Shown: positions 15,235 through 28,875, counted from the first letter of the stretch. The stretch is 35,372 bases of DNA from Rhodoferax lacus (GCF_003415675.1 NZ_QFZK01000029.1:1-35372); one strand, 5' to 3'. Notes: a model not told the origin generated them from the letters alone. Translations and numbers: made by a program.

Positions 15235-16959
15235 TTATCTGTCTGTCGCCTCTGCGTCCTCGGCTATCCATTGCGCGGCCTTTTCGGCAATCATGAGGGT
15301 GGGCGAGTTGGTGTTGCCGCTGGTGATGCGCGGCATGATGCCGGCATCGACCACGCGCAGGCCGGCCACGCCGCGCACCTTCAGGCGCGTGTCCACTACG
15401 GCCATCGGATCGTCGGTACGCCCCATGGCGGTGGTGCCTACGGGGTGGAAGATGGTGGTGGCAATGTCACCGGCCAGGCGGGAGAGCTCGGCGTCGGTCT
15501 GGAATTGCACGCCGGGCTTGTATTCCTCGGGTGCGTACTTCTGCAAGGCCGGTTGGGCCACGATCTGGCGCGTCAGGCGCAGCGAGTCGGCCGCGATCTG
15601 GCGGTCGGCCTCGGTGCTGAGGTAGTGCGGGGCGATGGCCGGGGCCTGGCGGAAGTCGCTTGAGGTGATGCGCACATGGCCGCGGCTGGTGGGGTTGAGG
15701 TTGCACACACTGGCCGTGAAGGCATTGAAGCTGTGCAGGGGCTGGCCAAAGGCCTCCAGGCTTAGCGGCTGCACGTGGTACTCCAGGTTGGCGTGGGGCT
15801 GGGTGGGGTCGCTCTTGGTGAAGGCCCCGAGCTGGCTGGGCGCCATGCTCATGGGTCCGCTGCGTTTGAGGGCGTACTCCAGGCCGATCTTGGCCTTGCC
15901 CCACAGCGAGTTGGCCTGGGTGTTGAGGGTCACGGCGTTTTTCACTTTGAAGACCGCGCGGATCTGCAAATGGTCCTGCAGGTTTTCGCCCACACCGGGC
16001 GTGTCCTGTACCACCGGAATGCCCAGCGACTGTGACAGGGCGGCCGACCCCAGGCCACTGAGCTGCAGGATCTGCGGCGAGCCAATCGCACCGGCCGAGA
16101 GGATGACCTCGGCGCGCGCCTGCACGGTGACCATCTCGCTGCCGTTCCACACCTGCAAGCCGGTGCAGCGCAAAGGGCGGCTGCTGTCGGTGCCGGTGTT
16201 TTTTTCGACGATGAGCTTGGACACCTGCGCACCAGTCCAGAGTTCAAAGTTGGGGCGGGCGTAGCAGGTGGGGCGTAAAAAGGCCTTGGCCGTATTCCAG
16301 CGCCAACCGGCTTTCTGGTTCACCTCGAAGTAGCCCACGCCCGTGTTGTCGCCGCGGTTGAAGTCGTCAGTGGCCGGTATGCCGGCCTGTGTGGCGGCCT
16401 GGGCAAACGCATCCAGCACATCCCAGCGCAGGCGCTGCTTCTCCACCCGCCATTCGCCCCCGGCCTGGTGGTGGCGCAGGGTTTTGCGGTAGGTGGTGCC
16501 CGCATCCTGGAGCAGCTCGGCCGGGGTGCCGCGCGCGCCGTGCAGGCTGCTGGCGCCCTTGTAATGGTCTTCGTGCAGCTTGAAGTAGGGCAAGGCGTTG
16601 TCCCACTGCCAGCTGGCGTCGCCGGTGAGCTGGGCCCACTGGTCGTAGTCGCGTGCCTGGCCGCGCATGTAGATCATGCCGTTGATGCTGCTGCAGCCGC
16701 CCAGCGTTTTGCCGCGCGGGTAGCGCAGGGCGCGGCCGTTCAGGCCGGCGTCGGGTTCGGTGTTGTAGAGCCAGTCGGTGCGCGGGTTGCCGATGCAGTA
16801 CAGGTAGCCCACCGGGATGTGGATCCAGTGGTAGTCGTCACGCCGGCCGGCCTCGATCAGCAGCACGCGCTTGCTGGCGTTGGCAGACAGGCGGTTGGCC
16901 AACAGGCAGCCGGCTGTGCCGGCGCCTACGATGATGTAGTCAAAAGTGGTGTCGCTCAT
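15235..16959 (-). CDS. GMC family FAD-dependent oxidoreductase
   Basis: 574-residue flavoprotein of the glucose-methanol-choline oxidoreductase family, similar to AlkJ/BetA-type alcohol and choline dehydrogenases. The FAD-binding Rossmann motif is at residues 10-25 (IVGAGTAGCLLANRLS), followed by EAG; GMC signature 1 is RGKTLGGCSSINGMIYMRG (about 83-101), and signature 2 is LSAGAIGSPQILQLSGLG (about 289-306). The C-terminal active site includes HPVGTTAMG with the conserved His and GNTNSPTLMIAEKAA with the conserved Asn. The substrate is unknown, most likely a primary alcohol. It lies 21 bp downstream of the Na+/H+ antiporter gene in the same direction and may be co-transcribed. Intact. Confidence 0.92.
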   Translation of the reverse strand: MSDTTFDYIIVGAGTAGCLLANRLSANASKRVLLIEAGRRDDYHWIHIPVGYLYCIGNPRTDWLYNTEPDAGLNGRALRYPRGKTLGGCSSINGMIYMRGQARDYDQWAQLTGDASWQWDNALPYFKLHEDHYKGASSLHGARGTPAELLQDAGTTYRKTLRHHQAGGEWRVEKQRLRWDVLDAFAQAATQAGIPATDDFNRGDNTGVGYFEVNQKAGWRWNTAKAFLRPTCYARPNFELWTGAQVSKLIVEKNTGTDSSRPLRCTGLQVWNGSEMVTVQARAEVILSAGAIGSPQILQLSGLGSAALSQSLGIPVVQDTPGVGENLQDHLQIRAVFKVKNAVTLNTQANSLWGKAKIGLEYALKRSGPMSMAPSQLGAFTKSDPTQPHANLEYHVQPLSLEAFGQPLHSFNAFTASVCNLNPTSRGHVRITSSDFRQAPAIAPHYLSTEADRQIAADSLRLTRQIVAQPALQKYAPEEYKPGVQFQTDAELSRLAGDIATTIFHPVGTTAMGRTDDPMAVVDTRLKVRGVAGLRVVDAGIMPRITSGNTNSPTLMIAEKAAQWIAEDAEATDR

Positions 16960-16980
16960 GGGTGTGTAGGGGTACGCTGC

Positions 16981-18252
16981 TCACAGCAGCAAAAAGAAGA
17001 GGGCCGCCACGGCGGTGGGAAGCAGGGCGCCTAGCAGCAGGCCAATGGCGCCAATCGAGCCGTCGTTGAATCCGCTCTTGAGCAGGGCCACGCCGGCCGG
17101 GTTGGGGGCATTGGCAATGACGGTGAGACCGCCACCGGTGACGGCCCCGGCCACCAGCATGTACTGCGAGGCGCCCGATATCCCTTCGATCAGCGAGCCC
17201 AGGTAGGTGAGTGCGGCGTTGTCGGTCACGGCGGTCAGGGCCACGGCGCCAAAGAACAGGGCCAGGGGCGCCAGGCTGGAGACGATGGGCTGCAGCCACC
17301 ACTGCTGCAGGCCACCGAGCACCACCAGCCCGGCCAGGAAGAATCCCACCAGCAAGCCTTCTTTGAGGATCAGCGGGCTCTGGTAGCGCGCATAGGCCTG
17401 GGTATAGCCCAGAAAAAACAGGAACAGGCCCAGGAACAGCACCGGGTGGTGGGCCAGCACCACCACGCCGCCCAGCACCAGCAGGTGGATCAGGCTCACG
17501 GCCAATGGCATGGCTTCATCGCTGCCGCCTGCGGCCTGTGCCGCCTGCCCCAGATGCCGGCGCAGCAGAAAAGCCATGCCGCTGGCGTTCACCAGCACGG
17601 CCAGTGCGGCCTTCCAGCCAAAGGTGCTGGCCATGAAGGCGGTGTCCCAGTTCCAGGTGGTGGCCACCATCAGCACGGGTGGAGCGGCGTAAGACGTCAG
17701 CGTGCCGCCTATCGAGATGTTGACAAACAGCACGCCCAAAGCGCCGTACTTCAACCACTCGGGTATGCCGTCGCGAAATATCTGGTTGGCGAGCATGAGC
17801 GCGGCCAGTGTCATGGCGGCTGGCTCGGTAATCAGCGAGCCCAGGAGCGGCACCACCGCCAGACCCAGCCAGGCCTGCACCAGCGGCGTGGGCAGGGGCA
17901 CCAGGCGGGCCACGCCCGCCAGCAACCGCTGCACGATGGAGAGCACTGGCTTGGAGGCCGCCACCACCATCACCACAAACACGAACAGCGGCTCGGTGTA
18001 TTGCAGCGACTCGGCATAGGCAATGGCCTGCGTGCCGCCGGCCAGCAGGGCCATGCTGGCAATCAGCACAAAGGCCCAGAAGCCAAACACCACCTCCACT
18101 TCGCCCAGCAGGTGCAACAGCCCGGCGTGGCGCGGATGGCGGTGCGCCAGCACCTCGAACTGCTTGGCGCAAAAGGTGTGCAGCAGGGCCAGGCCAAACA
18201 GCACCGCACCCACGGTCTGCATCAGGCTGCTGTGAACAATCGGCTCGGCCAT
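16981..18252 (-). CDS. Putative Na+/H+ antiporter
   Basis: 423-residue polytopic membrane protein with about eleven hydrophobic segments, matching the putative Na+/H+ antiporter family often found as a single gene in proteobacteria. Recognisable stretches are LHTFCAKQFEVLAHRHPRHA, GEVEVVFGFWA and GSLITEPAAMTLAALMLANQ. TAVTDNAALTYLGSLIEG has an Asp-Asn pair buried in a membrane segment, as in ion antiporters. GGGLTVIANAPNPAGVALL near the C-terminus is a typical re-entrant-type motif. The stop is 21 bp before the GMC gene start, and its own start is 3 bp after the crotonase gene stop, so the three probably form one transcript. Ion specificity is inferred from the family only. Confidence 0.82.
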   Translation of the reverse strand: MAEPIVHSSLMQTVGAVLFGLALLHTFCAKQFEVLAHRHPRHAGLLHLLGEVEVVFGFWAFVLIASMALLAGGTQAIAYAESLQYTEPLFVFVVMVVAASKPVLSIVQRLLAGVARLVPLPTPLVQAWLGLAVVPLLGSLITEPAAMTLAALMLANQIFRDGIPEWLKYGALGVLFVNISIGGTLTSYAAPPVLMVATTWNWDTAFMASTFGWKAALAVLVNASGMAFLLRRHLGQAAQAAGGSDEAMPLAVSLIHLLVLGGVVVLAHHPVLFLGLFLFFLGYTQAYARYQSPLILKEGLLVGFFLAGLVVLGGLQQWWLQPIVSSLAPLALFFGAVALTAVTDNAALTYLGSLIEGISGASQYMLVAGAVTGGGLTVIANAPNPAGVALLKSGFNDGSIGAIGLLLGALLPTAVAALFFLLL

Positions 18253-18255
18253 GCT

Positions 18256-19047
18256 TTAGCGCCCGCTCCAGACCGGTTTGCGCTTGTCCTGAAAGGCCTG
18301 TATGCCCTCCCGGGCATCCTCGGTGAGGGCGAAGAGGGCGATCTGGCTTTCGGTAAACGACATGGATTCCTCGAAAGCCATGGACTCCACGGCCTTGAGC
18401 GTATAGAGGCCGCGGCGAATGGCTGCGGGCGATTTGTCCAGCACGCGCTCCAGCAGCCACTGCAGCTTGGCGTCCACGTCATCGTCCACGTAATTCACCA
18501 GACCGTACTGCAGGGCCTGCGCGCTGCTGATGGGCTCGCCGGTGATGCACATCTCCACCAGCACGCGGCGCGGAATCAGGTGCTGCAGCACGCTGAGCAC
18601 CTGGGCCGGGAACACACCCACCTTCACTTCGGGCAGGCCAAACACGGCGTGGCTGGAAGCCACTGCCATGTCGCACATGCTCAAGAGGCCCATGCCACCG
18701 GCCATGCAGGCGCCGTTGACGCGGGCAATCAGCGGGATGGTGCTGGCGCGTGCGGCACGCAGCACCTGCGCCAGGTGGCCCTGCGGCTCGGAGTAGTCGG
18801 TGGTGAAGGCGCTGGCGCTTTGCAGGTCGGCCCCGGCGCAAAAGGCCTTGCTGCCCGCACCGGTGAGCACCATGGCGCGGATGCCACGCTGGCCCTGCGC
18901 CTGCACAAAGGCCTCGGCCATGGCTGCCAGCACGCCGTGGCTCATGGCATTGCGCCGCTCTTCGCGGGTGATGGTCAGCCACAGCACATGGTCGCGCAGC
19001 TCAACCGACAGTTCGGGTGTGGAGGAAAAGGGGCGGGTGCTGGACAT
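18256..19047 (-). CDS. Enoyl-CoA hydratase/isomerase family protein
   Basis: 263-residue crotonase-fold enzyme acting on acyl-CoA thioesters. The start at 19047 (MSSTRPFSS) is chosen because upstream codons to 19140 run into the spacer. Oxyanion-hole segments are seen: KAFCAGADLQ (about residues 66-75) and NGACMAGGMGLLSMCDMAVA (about 112-131). The second catalytic Glu is kept in FGLPEVKVGVFP, but the first hydratase Glu position in the GGG-x-E-L motif appears to be Gly (GGMGLL). Classical hydration is therefore doubtful. Isomerase, hydrolase or methylglutaconyl-CoA hydratase-like roles are alternatives. First gene of a likely leftward transcript with the antiporter and GMC genes, divergent from mlaE. 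Confidence 0.88.
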   Translation of the reverse strand: MSSTRPFSSTPELSVELRDHVLWLTITREERRNAMSHGVLAAMAEAFVQAQGQRGIRAMVLTGAGSKAFCAGADLQSASAFTTDYSEPQGHLAQVLRAARASTIPLIARVNGACMAGGMGLLSMCDMAVASSHAVFGLPEVKVGVFPAQVLSVLQHLIPRRVLVEMCITGEPISSAQALQYGLVNYVDDDVDAKLQWLLERVLDKSPAAIRRGLYTLKAVESMAFEESMSFTESQIALFALTEDAREGIQAFQDKRKPVWSGR

Positions 19048-19145
19048 GGCGGGGTGTGCAAAGGGTGGAGCCTGTATTTTGCTTGCAAGCGGCGCACAAG
19101 CGGTACCATGCAAACCATAATCTTTTTGCCCCCCCTCCAAGCCCC

Positions 19146-20273
19146 GTGCAAGACCCCCAGCCCCGCATCGTCAAGGAAGCCTCCGCCAACAGCGAGAGCG
19201 TGACTCTGTACGGCAGCTGGAGTGCGGCCACCCTGGCGCAACTGGACAACTGGACCGCGCTGGAAGAGGCCCTGCCCCGCCATGCCAAAGCCCAGATGGA
19301 AGCCAGCTGGGACCTGCGCCAGATCACCCGGCTGGACCACACCGGCGCCCAGCTGCTGTGGAACACCTGGGGCCACGCCTGGCCGCGCCATGTGCTGGTG
19401 CTGGACCTGCAGCGCGCCACCCTCAACCGCGTGGCCCGTTTCACTGTGTTGCCGCCCAAGCCCGAGCGCCACAGCCTGTGGCAGCGCTTCCTGCAACTGG
19501 GCCAGTGGCTCATGGGCGTGGAGAGCCATCTGCTGAGTGCCCTGCGCCTGACCGGCCAGCTGCTGCTGGACCTGCTGCAGTTTCTGCGCGACCCCAGCCG
19601 CGCGCCCTGGCGCGACATCTCGGGCCACATCTACCGCATTGGCGCCACGGCCCTGCCCATCACCGCCCTGGTCGGCTTTCTGGTGGGCGTGGTGCTGGCC
19701 TACCTGATGGCGCGCCAGTTGCGCCAGTTCGGGGCCGATGCCTTCATCGTCAACATCCTGGGGATGGCGCTGATCCGTGAGCTGGGGCCGGTGCTGGCCG
19801 CCATCCTGATTGCCGGGCGCTCGGGCTCGGCCATCACGGCGCAGATCGGCGTGATGCGGGTGACCGAAGAGCTCGACGCCATGCGCGTCATGGGCATACG
19901 CTGGGGCTACCGCCTGGTGCTGCCGCGCGCCTTGGCGCTGGCGCTGGTGATGCCGTTGCTGGCGGCCTGGACTACGGCGGCTGCGCTGCTGGGCGGCATG
20001 CTGGCCACCGACCTCACCATGGGCCTGTCGCCGGAGTATTTTCTGATTGCCTTACCCAAGGCGGTGCAGCTCTCCAACCTGTGGCTGGCCATGGCCAAGT
20101 CAGTGGTGTTTGGGTTGCTGATTGCGCTGAACGGCTGCCATTTCGGCCTGCGTGTGCTGCCCAATACCCAGAGCCTGGGTGAGGGCACCACCGCCTCGGT
20201 GGTCACTTCCATCACCATGGTGATCCTGGTGGACGCGCTGTTTGCGGTGCTGTTCAAGGGGGTGGGACTGTGA
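19146..20273 (+). CDS. mlaE: STAS-MlaE permease of an MCE lipid transporter
   Basis: About 375 residues if started at GTG 19146; an ATG at 19017 lies inside the divergent crotonase gene and is rejected. The N-terminal 100 residues resemble a STAS domain (ESVTLYGSWSAATLAQLDNW, then WDLRQITRLDHTGAQLLW), the role played by separate MlaB in E. coli. The rest is an MlaE permease with five or so membrane segments: ALPITALVGFLVGVVLAYL, GADAFIVNILGMALIRELGP, LAAILIAGRSGSAITAQIG and MRVTEELDAMRVMG, the family's EL-A-M loop. It would form the inner-membrane channel for phospholipid movement between membranes. Overlaps mlaF by GTGA. Confidence 0.92.
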   Translation: MQDPQPRIVKEASANSESVTLYGSWSAATLAQLDNWTALEEALPRHAKAQMEASWDLRQITRLDHTGAQLLWNTWGHAWPRHVLVLDLQRATLNRVARFTVLPPKPERHSLWQRFLQLGQWLMGVESHLLSALRLTGQLLLDLLQFLRDPSRAPWRDISGHIYRIGATALPITALVGFLVGVVLAYLMARQLRQFGADAFIVNILGMALIRELGPVLAAILIAGRSGSAITAQIGVMRVTEELDAMRVMGIRWGYRLVLPRALALALVMPLLAAWTTAAALLGGMLATDLTMGLSPEYFLIALPKAVQLSNLWLAMAKSVVFGLLIALNGCHFGLRVLPNTQSLGEGTTASVVTSITMVILVDALFAVLFKGVGL

Positions 20274-21085
20274 ATGCGCAGGCCACATCTTCAGCGGTCG
20301 TGAAGATTGAAAACCTGTGCTCGGCCTTCAGCACACGCGGTGTTCGCGCCGTCATCCACCAGGACCTGAACCTGAGCATTGCCCAGGGCGCGTTCCTGTC
20401 CATCGTCGGCGGCTCAGGCAGCGGCAAGACGGTGCTGCTGCGCCAGATGCTGGGGCTGGAGACGCCGCAAAGTGGCAGCGTCACGGTGCTGGGCGAGCCC
20501 GCCAGCGAGCTCGGCCGCGCAGGGGCCGCCAGCCGCGTGGGCATGCTGTTCCAGCACGGCGCGCTGTTCTCGGCCTTTACCGTGCTGGAGAACATCGCCT
20601 TTCCCTTGCGTGAGCTGGGCACCCTGCCGCGTGCCCTGATCCACGACACTGCCATGGTCAAGCTGCAGATGGTGGGGCTGGACCCGTCGGCCGCGCACAA
20701 GATGCCCTCGGACCTGTCGGGCGGCATGGTCAAGCGCGTGGCGCTGGCGCGCGCGCTGGTGATGGATCCGCCGCTGCTGCTGCTCGACGAGCCCACCGCC
20801 GGGCTGGACCCCGATGCGTCGGACGCCTTTTGTACCCTGCTGCGCTCGCTGCACCAGGAGCTGCGCCTGACGGTGGTGATGGTCACGCACGACCTGGACA
20901 CCATCTTCGAGCTCAGCACCCGCATTGCGGTGGTGGCCGACAAGCATGTGATCGTGGACGCAGAGCCGCGCGAAGCCATCCGCTTTGACCACCCCTTTGT
21001 GCACGCGTTCTTTTTGGGAGAGCGCGGCTACCGGGCCATGGAAGTTTTGCAGGGCCAGTCGGCCCACAGGCCACAAGGCGTATAA
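20270..21085 (+). CDS. mlaF: MlaF-type ABC ATPase of an MCE lipid transporter
   Basis: 271-residue ATPase driving the MlaE permease. Walker A GGSGSGKTVLL is at about residues 47-57, the Q-loop at about Gln100 (GMLFQHGALFSAFTVLEN), the signature DLSGGMVKRVALARAL at about 147-162, Walker B LLLLDEPTAGLDPD at about 168-181, and the switch His in MVTHDLDT. Signature SGGM rather than SGGQ is the MlaF form. GTG start at 20270 overlapping the mlaE stop. MlaD follows 11 bp later. Intact. Confidence 0.96.
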   Translation: MNAQATSSAVVKIENLCSAFSTRGVRAVIHQDLNLSIAQGAFLSIVGGSGSGKTVLLRQMLGLETPQSGSVTVLGEPASELGRAGAASRVGMLFQHGALFSAFTVLENIAFPLRELGTLPRALIHDTAMVKLQMVGLDPSAAHKMPSDLSGGMVKRVALARALVMDPPLLLLDEPTAGLDPDASDAFCTLLRSLHQELRLTVVMVTHDLDTIFELSTRIAVVADKHVIVDAEPREAIRFDHPFVHAFFLGERGYRAMEVLQGQSAHRPQGV

Positions 21086-21096
21086 AAGAGATACCG

Positions 21097-22095
21097 ATGG
21101 AAAACAAATCCCACGCCCTGGCCGCCGGCACCTTTGTGCTGCTGCTGGTCGCCATGCTGATCGCTCTGGCGGTCTGGCTCACGCGCGACACCAGCAGCCA
21201 GCGCAGTTTCGAGATCTCCAGCAAGGACGCCGTCTCCGGCCTGCAGCCGCAGGCCGGGGTGCGCTACAAGGGCGTGCAGGTAGGGCGCGTGACCAGCATC
21301 ACGCTGGATACCCAGACGCGCGGCAACGTGCTGGTGCGCATTGCCGTCAGTGACGCCGCGCCCATTACCACCAGCACCTTTGCCAGCCTGGGCTTTCAGG
21401 GCGTGACGGGCCTGGCCTTCATCCAGCTCGATGACAGCGGCGAGTCCACCCAGGCCTTGGCCACCAGCAGCACGCGCCTGGCCCGCATTCCCATGCGCCC
21501 GGGCCTGATGTCGCGCCTGACCGAGCAGGGCGGCCACATGCTGGGCCAGCTTGACCAGGCCAGCCAGCGCCTCAACGGCCTGCTCGATCCCGACAACCAG
21601 AAGGCCATGGTGGAAGCCGTCAACAATCTGTCCAAGGCGGCTGCCAAACTGGGCACACTGGCCCACCATGCCGACCAGGTGCTCACCGGCAACGGCCCCG
21701 AAGGCAGTGCCAGCCTGCCGCGGGTGGCTGCGCAGGCCGAGAGCAGCCTCAAGAGCATGCAGGTCACCGCCGAGCGCCTGCGCGACAGTGCCGAAGTGGT
21801 CAAGGGTTCGGCCGAGAACTTCAGGCGCACCACCACCCGTATCAACGAACCCGGTGGCACGCTGGACAAGATTGCCCGCAGCACCGAGGCCCTGGCCGCC
21901 ACCAGCACCGCGCTCAATGCCACGCTGCTGCCGCGCCTGAATCGCACCACCGATGACGCCGCCCGCACCGTACGCCAGTTTGGCCGCGTGGCCGAAGGCC
22001 TGGCCGATCAGCCGCAGTCCCTGCTGCTGGGCCGGGGCGCGGCGCAACCCGGCCCGGGCGAGAGCGGCTTTGTGCCACCCCCGTCTGACAAGTAA
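21097..22095 (+). CDS. mlaD: MlaD-type MCE substrate-binding protein
   Basis: 332-residue MCE-domain protein. One N-terminal membrane anchor is at about residues 9-27 (AAGTFVLLLVAMLIALAVWL). A single MCE domain follows (about 38-115), with GLQPQAGVRYKGVQVGRVTSI and FQGVTGLAFIQLDD. A long helical C-terminal region (about 130-310) has repeated heptad-like LDQASQRLNGLLD and TTTRINEPGGTLDKIARSTE. E. coli MlaD is about 180 residues with no such tail; this shape is closer to the extended-helix MCE proteins of the PqiB/YebT kind. It probably forms a hexameric ring or tunnel for lipids, handing over to the lipoprotein encoded next. Confidence 0.92.
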   Translation: MENKSHALAAGTFVLLLVAMLIALAVWLTRDTSSQRSFEISSKDAVSGLQPQAGVRYKGVQVGRVTSITLDTQTRGNVLVRIAVSDAAPITTSTFASLGFQGVTGLAFIQLDDSGESTQALATSSTRLARIPMRPGLMSRLTEQGGHMLGQLDQASQRLNGLLDPDNQKAMVEAVNNLSKAAAKLGTLAHHADQVLTGNGPEGSASLPRVAAQAESSLKSMQVTAERLRDSAEVVKGSAENFRRTTTRINEPGGTLDKIARSTEALAATSTALNATLLPRLNRTTDDAARTVRQFGRVAEGLADQPQSLLLGRGAAQPGPGESGFVPPPSDK

Positions 22096-22103
22096 GGCCC
22101 ACC

Positions 22104-22781
22104 ATGCAGAACCCTTTTCAAAACCCTTTGGTTCCACCCCGCGTGCAGGCCCTGCTGCCACGCCTGGTGGCCGTGCTGGCCATGGCCGTTCTGACCGGAT
22201 TGGCAGGCTGCTCCACACCCGCCGCCCGCGTCACCGTGTATGACTTTGGCCCCGGCAGCACCGCCCCGGCCATGGCCAACCGCATGGCACCCCTGCCCAC
22301 CGTGCTGCTGGCCGAGGTGGAGGCTGCTGCCGCGCTGGACAGCAGCGCCGTGCTGTACCGCCTGGCCTATGCCGATGCGCAGCAACCGCGCCCCTATGCG
22401 CAGGCGCGCTGGAGCATGCCGCCGGCGCAACTGCTGCGCCAGCGCCTGCGCGAGACGCTGGGCCAGCGCCGCAGCGTGCTCGCGCCCATGGACGCGGTGG
22501 CCCCGGGCACGCTGACATTGCGCCTGGAGTTGGAAGAATTCAGCCAGTTGTTCAACACCGCGCAAAGCAGTGCCGGCCTGGTGCGCGTGCGGGCCACGCT
22601 GGGGCGCAGCGGCACGCCGCCCAAGCCTGTGGCGCAAACCTCCTTTGTAGTGCAGCACCCTGCCAGCACGGCGGATGCTGCCGGTGGCGTGCGCGCTTTG
22701 GCACAGGCCAGTGACGCACTGATCGTGCAACTCGATGCATGGCTGCAGCAGGCCGCAGCGGCCGAGGCGCCAACACCATGA
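22104..22781 (+). CDS. ABC-transport auxiliary lipoprotein (PqiC-like)
   Basis: 225-residue predicted outer-membrane lipoprotein. The signal sequence is long, with the hydrophobic core at about residues 18-33 and the lipobox LAGC at about 33-36. The mature domain follows the PqiC/YmbA-type auxiliary family: VYDFGPGS opening, VLYRLAYADAQQPRPYAQARW, PPAQLLRQRLRETL and LRLELEEFSQLF. PqiC anchors the MCE tunnel protein to the outer membrane; the same role here is inferred. Eight bp after mlaD. The stop overlaps the LON-domain gene by ATGA. Other starts near 22104 are possible because the N-region is long. Confidence 0.88.
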   Translation: MQNPFQNPLVPPRVQALLPRLVAVLAMAVLTGLAGCSTPAARVTVYDFGPGSTAPAMANRMAPLPTVLLAEVEAAAALDSSAVLYRLAYADAQQPRPYAQARWSMPPAQLLRQRLRETLGQRRSVLAPMDAVAPGTLTLRLELEEFSQLFNTAQSSAGLVRVRATLGRSGTPPKPVAQTSFVVQHPASTADAAGGVRALAQASDALIVQLDAWLQQAAAAEAPTP

Positions 22782-23443
22782 CAGACCCGCTGGCAGCAGG
22801 TGTGGCACTGGAGTCCTTGCCGCTGTTTCCCCTGAACACTGTGCTGTTTCCCGATGGCACGCTCAGCCTGCAAATTTTTGAAGTGCGCTACCTGGACCTG
22901 ATTGGCAAGTGCTTCAAGAACGGCACGCCGTTTGGCGTGGTGTCACTGGTACAGGGTCGCGAGGTGCGCCAGCGCGACACGGCACAACCCACGGGTGATG
23001 CCTTTGCCAACGAGGTGTTTGCCGATGTCGGCACCCTGGCGCACATCGTGGAATTCGCCACACCCCATGCCGGGCTGATGGTAATCCGCTGCAACGGTGG
23101 CGCGCGCTTTCGCATCCGCGAGCGCCGCCAGCTCAAGCACGGCCTGTGGGTAGCCGATGCCAACACGCTGGCGGCCGACCTGCCCAGCCCGGTTCCTGAA
23201 GATCTGCTGCCCATTGCACAGGGCCTGGCGCATGTGGTCGAACAACAGGAGCAGCAGGCCGGGCTGTCGGCCCCGCTGTTGAACCAGCCCTACCGCTTCG
23301 ATGACTGCGGCTGGGTGGCCAACCGCTGGTGCGATGTGCTGGCCATTCCTGCGGCCACCAAGCAGGGTCTGTTGCAGTTGGACAGCCCGCTGTTGCGCCT
23401 CGAACTGGTGGGCGATCTGCTGGCCAAAATGTCCGGCTCCTGA
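22778..23443 (+). CDS. LON substrate-binding domain protein
   Basis: 221-residue protein consisting of a Lon N-terminal-like domain without ATPase or protease parts. The start is ATG 22778 (MTDPLAAGVALESLPLFPLN), overlapping the lipoprotein stop by 4 nt. Family motifs: LPLFPLNTVLFPDGTLSLQIFEVRYLDL split across residues 11-38, GTPFGVVSLVQGREV at about 48-62 and a helical C-terminal half. Such stand-alone domains are cytosolic and of unknown role, possibly binding peptides or heat-shock substrates. It is last in the mla-type operon, which may be only translational convenience. Intact. Confidence 0.9.
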   Translation: MTDPLAAGVALESLPLFPLNTVLFPDGTLSLQIFEVRYLDLIGKCFKNGTPFGVVSLVQGREVRQRDTAQPTGDAFANEVFADVGTLAHIVEFATPHAGLMVIRCNGGARFRIRERRQLKHGLWVADANTLAADLPSPVPEDLLPIAQGLAHVVEQQEQQAGLSAPLLNQPYRFDDCGWVANRWCDVLAIPAATKQGLLQLDSPLLRLELVGDLLAKMSGS

Positions 23444-23623
23444 ACTGCCAGACGGCCCGGCAGGGGCTACGGGTTTGTACCCGCGCATGGCGCTGGCCTA
23501 ATTATTTTGTTCTCCCTAGTATGCAAAGCACGTTAGCCGTTTTCCAGGGCTGAACGCGTGCCCGGCGGGGCATTCGGTGCCTTTTGGAATGCGCCATCCA
23601 CAGCGGATACGAAGGGGTACACC

Positions 23624-28230
<4,607 letters not shown>

Positions 28231-28242
28231 TGTTGCCCGTGC

Positions 28243-28875
28243 CTAGTGCCCCAAGGCCGGGAACAGTTTCACCAGCCCGTCGGACATCACTTCCACGGCC
28301 AGCGCGGCCAGAATCAAGCCCATCAGCCGTGTCATCACGCTGATACCGGTCTTGCCCAGCACGCGGGCAATCGGCGTGGCCAGCGAAAAGCAGGCCAGAG
28401 TGGCCAAGGCCACCACCACGCCATAGCCCACCAGGGTGGTGAGCTGCAGTACGGTCTTGGCCTTGTCGGCATAAATCACCACCGTGGACATGGTGGCCGG
28501 CCCGGTCAGCAGGGGAATGGTCAGCGGCACCACGGCAATGCTGGATCCCTGCGCCGCCTTCTCGGCGCCGTCCTCCATGACATGCGTGTTGGGCTTGGCC
28601 TCGGCCGGTTGCGCGTTGAGCATGTTGAGCGCGCTGGTCAGCAGCAGCATGCCACCGCCCACCTGGAAGCTGGCCAGGCTGATGCCAAAAAATTCCAGGA
28701 TCTGCAAGCCCGCCAACGCACTGACCGCGATCACCACAAAGCAGCTAAACGACGACACGAACACCGTCTGGCGCCGTTGCTCCATGGAAAAGCCCTGGGT
28801 GTAGTGGATGAAAAAAGGGACGATGGCCAAGGGGTTGACGATGGCAAGCAGGGTGATCAGCGGTTTGAGATCCAT
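28243..28875 (-). CDS. MarC family membrane protein
   Basis: 210-residue inner-membrane protein of the MarC/UPF0056 family with six predicted membrane segments. It opens LKPLITLLAIVNPLAIVPFF, the family's usual first helix; FQVGGGMLLLTSALNML and VPLTIPLLTGPATMSTVVIY are typical later stretches. An acidic cytosolic or periplasmic loop lies at about residues 93-110. The family's function is not settled, and an early link to multiple antibiotic resistance was not upheld. Convergent with the kinase pair, 12 bp apart. Intact. Confidence 0.93.
   Translation of the reverse strand: MDLKPLITLLAIVNPLAIVPFFIHYTQGFSMEQRRQTVFVSSFSCFVVIAVSALAGLQILEFFGISLASFQVGGGMLLLTSALNMLNAQPAEAKPNTHVMEDGAEKAAQGSSIAVVPLTIPLLTGPATMSTVVIYADKAKTVLQLTTLVGYGVVVALATLACFSLATPIARVLGKTGISVMTRLMGLILAALAVEVMSDGLVKLFPALGH

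Noticed and set aside
17446..19203. Rightward 585-codon ORF opposite the antiporter and crotonase genes
   Set aside because: It crosses two genes on the other strand and has a His/Gln/Gly-rich shadow composition.
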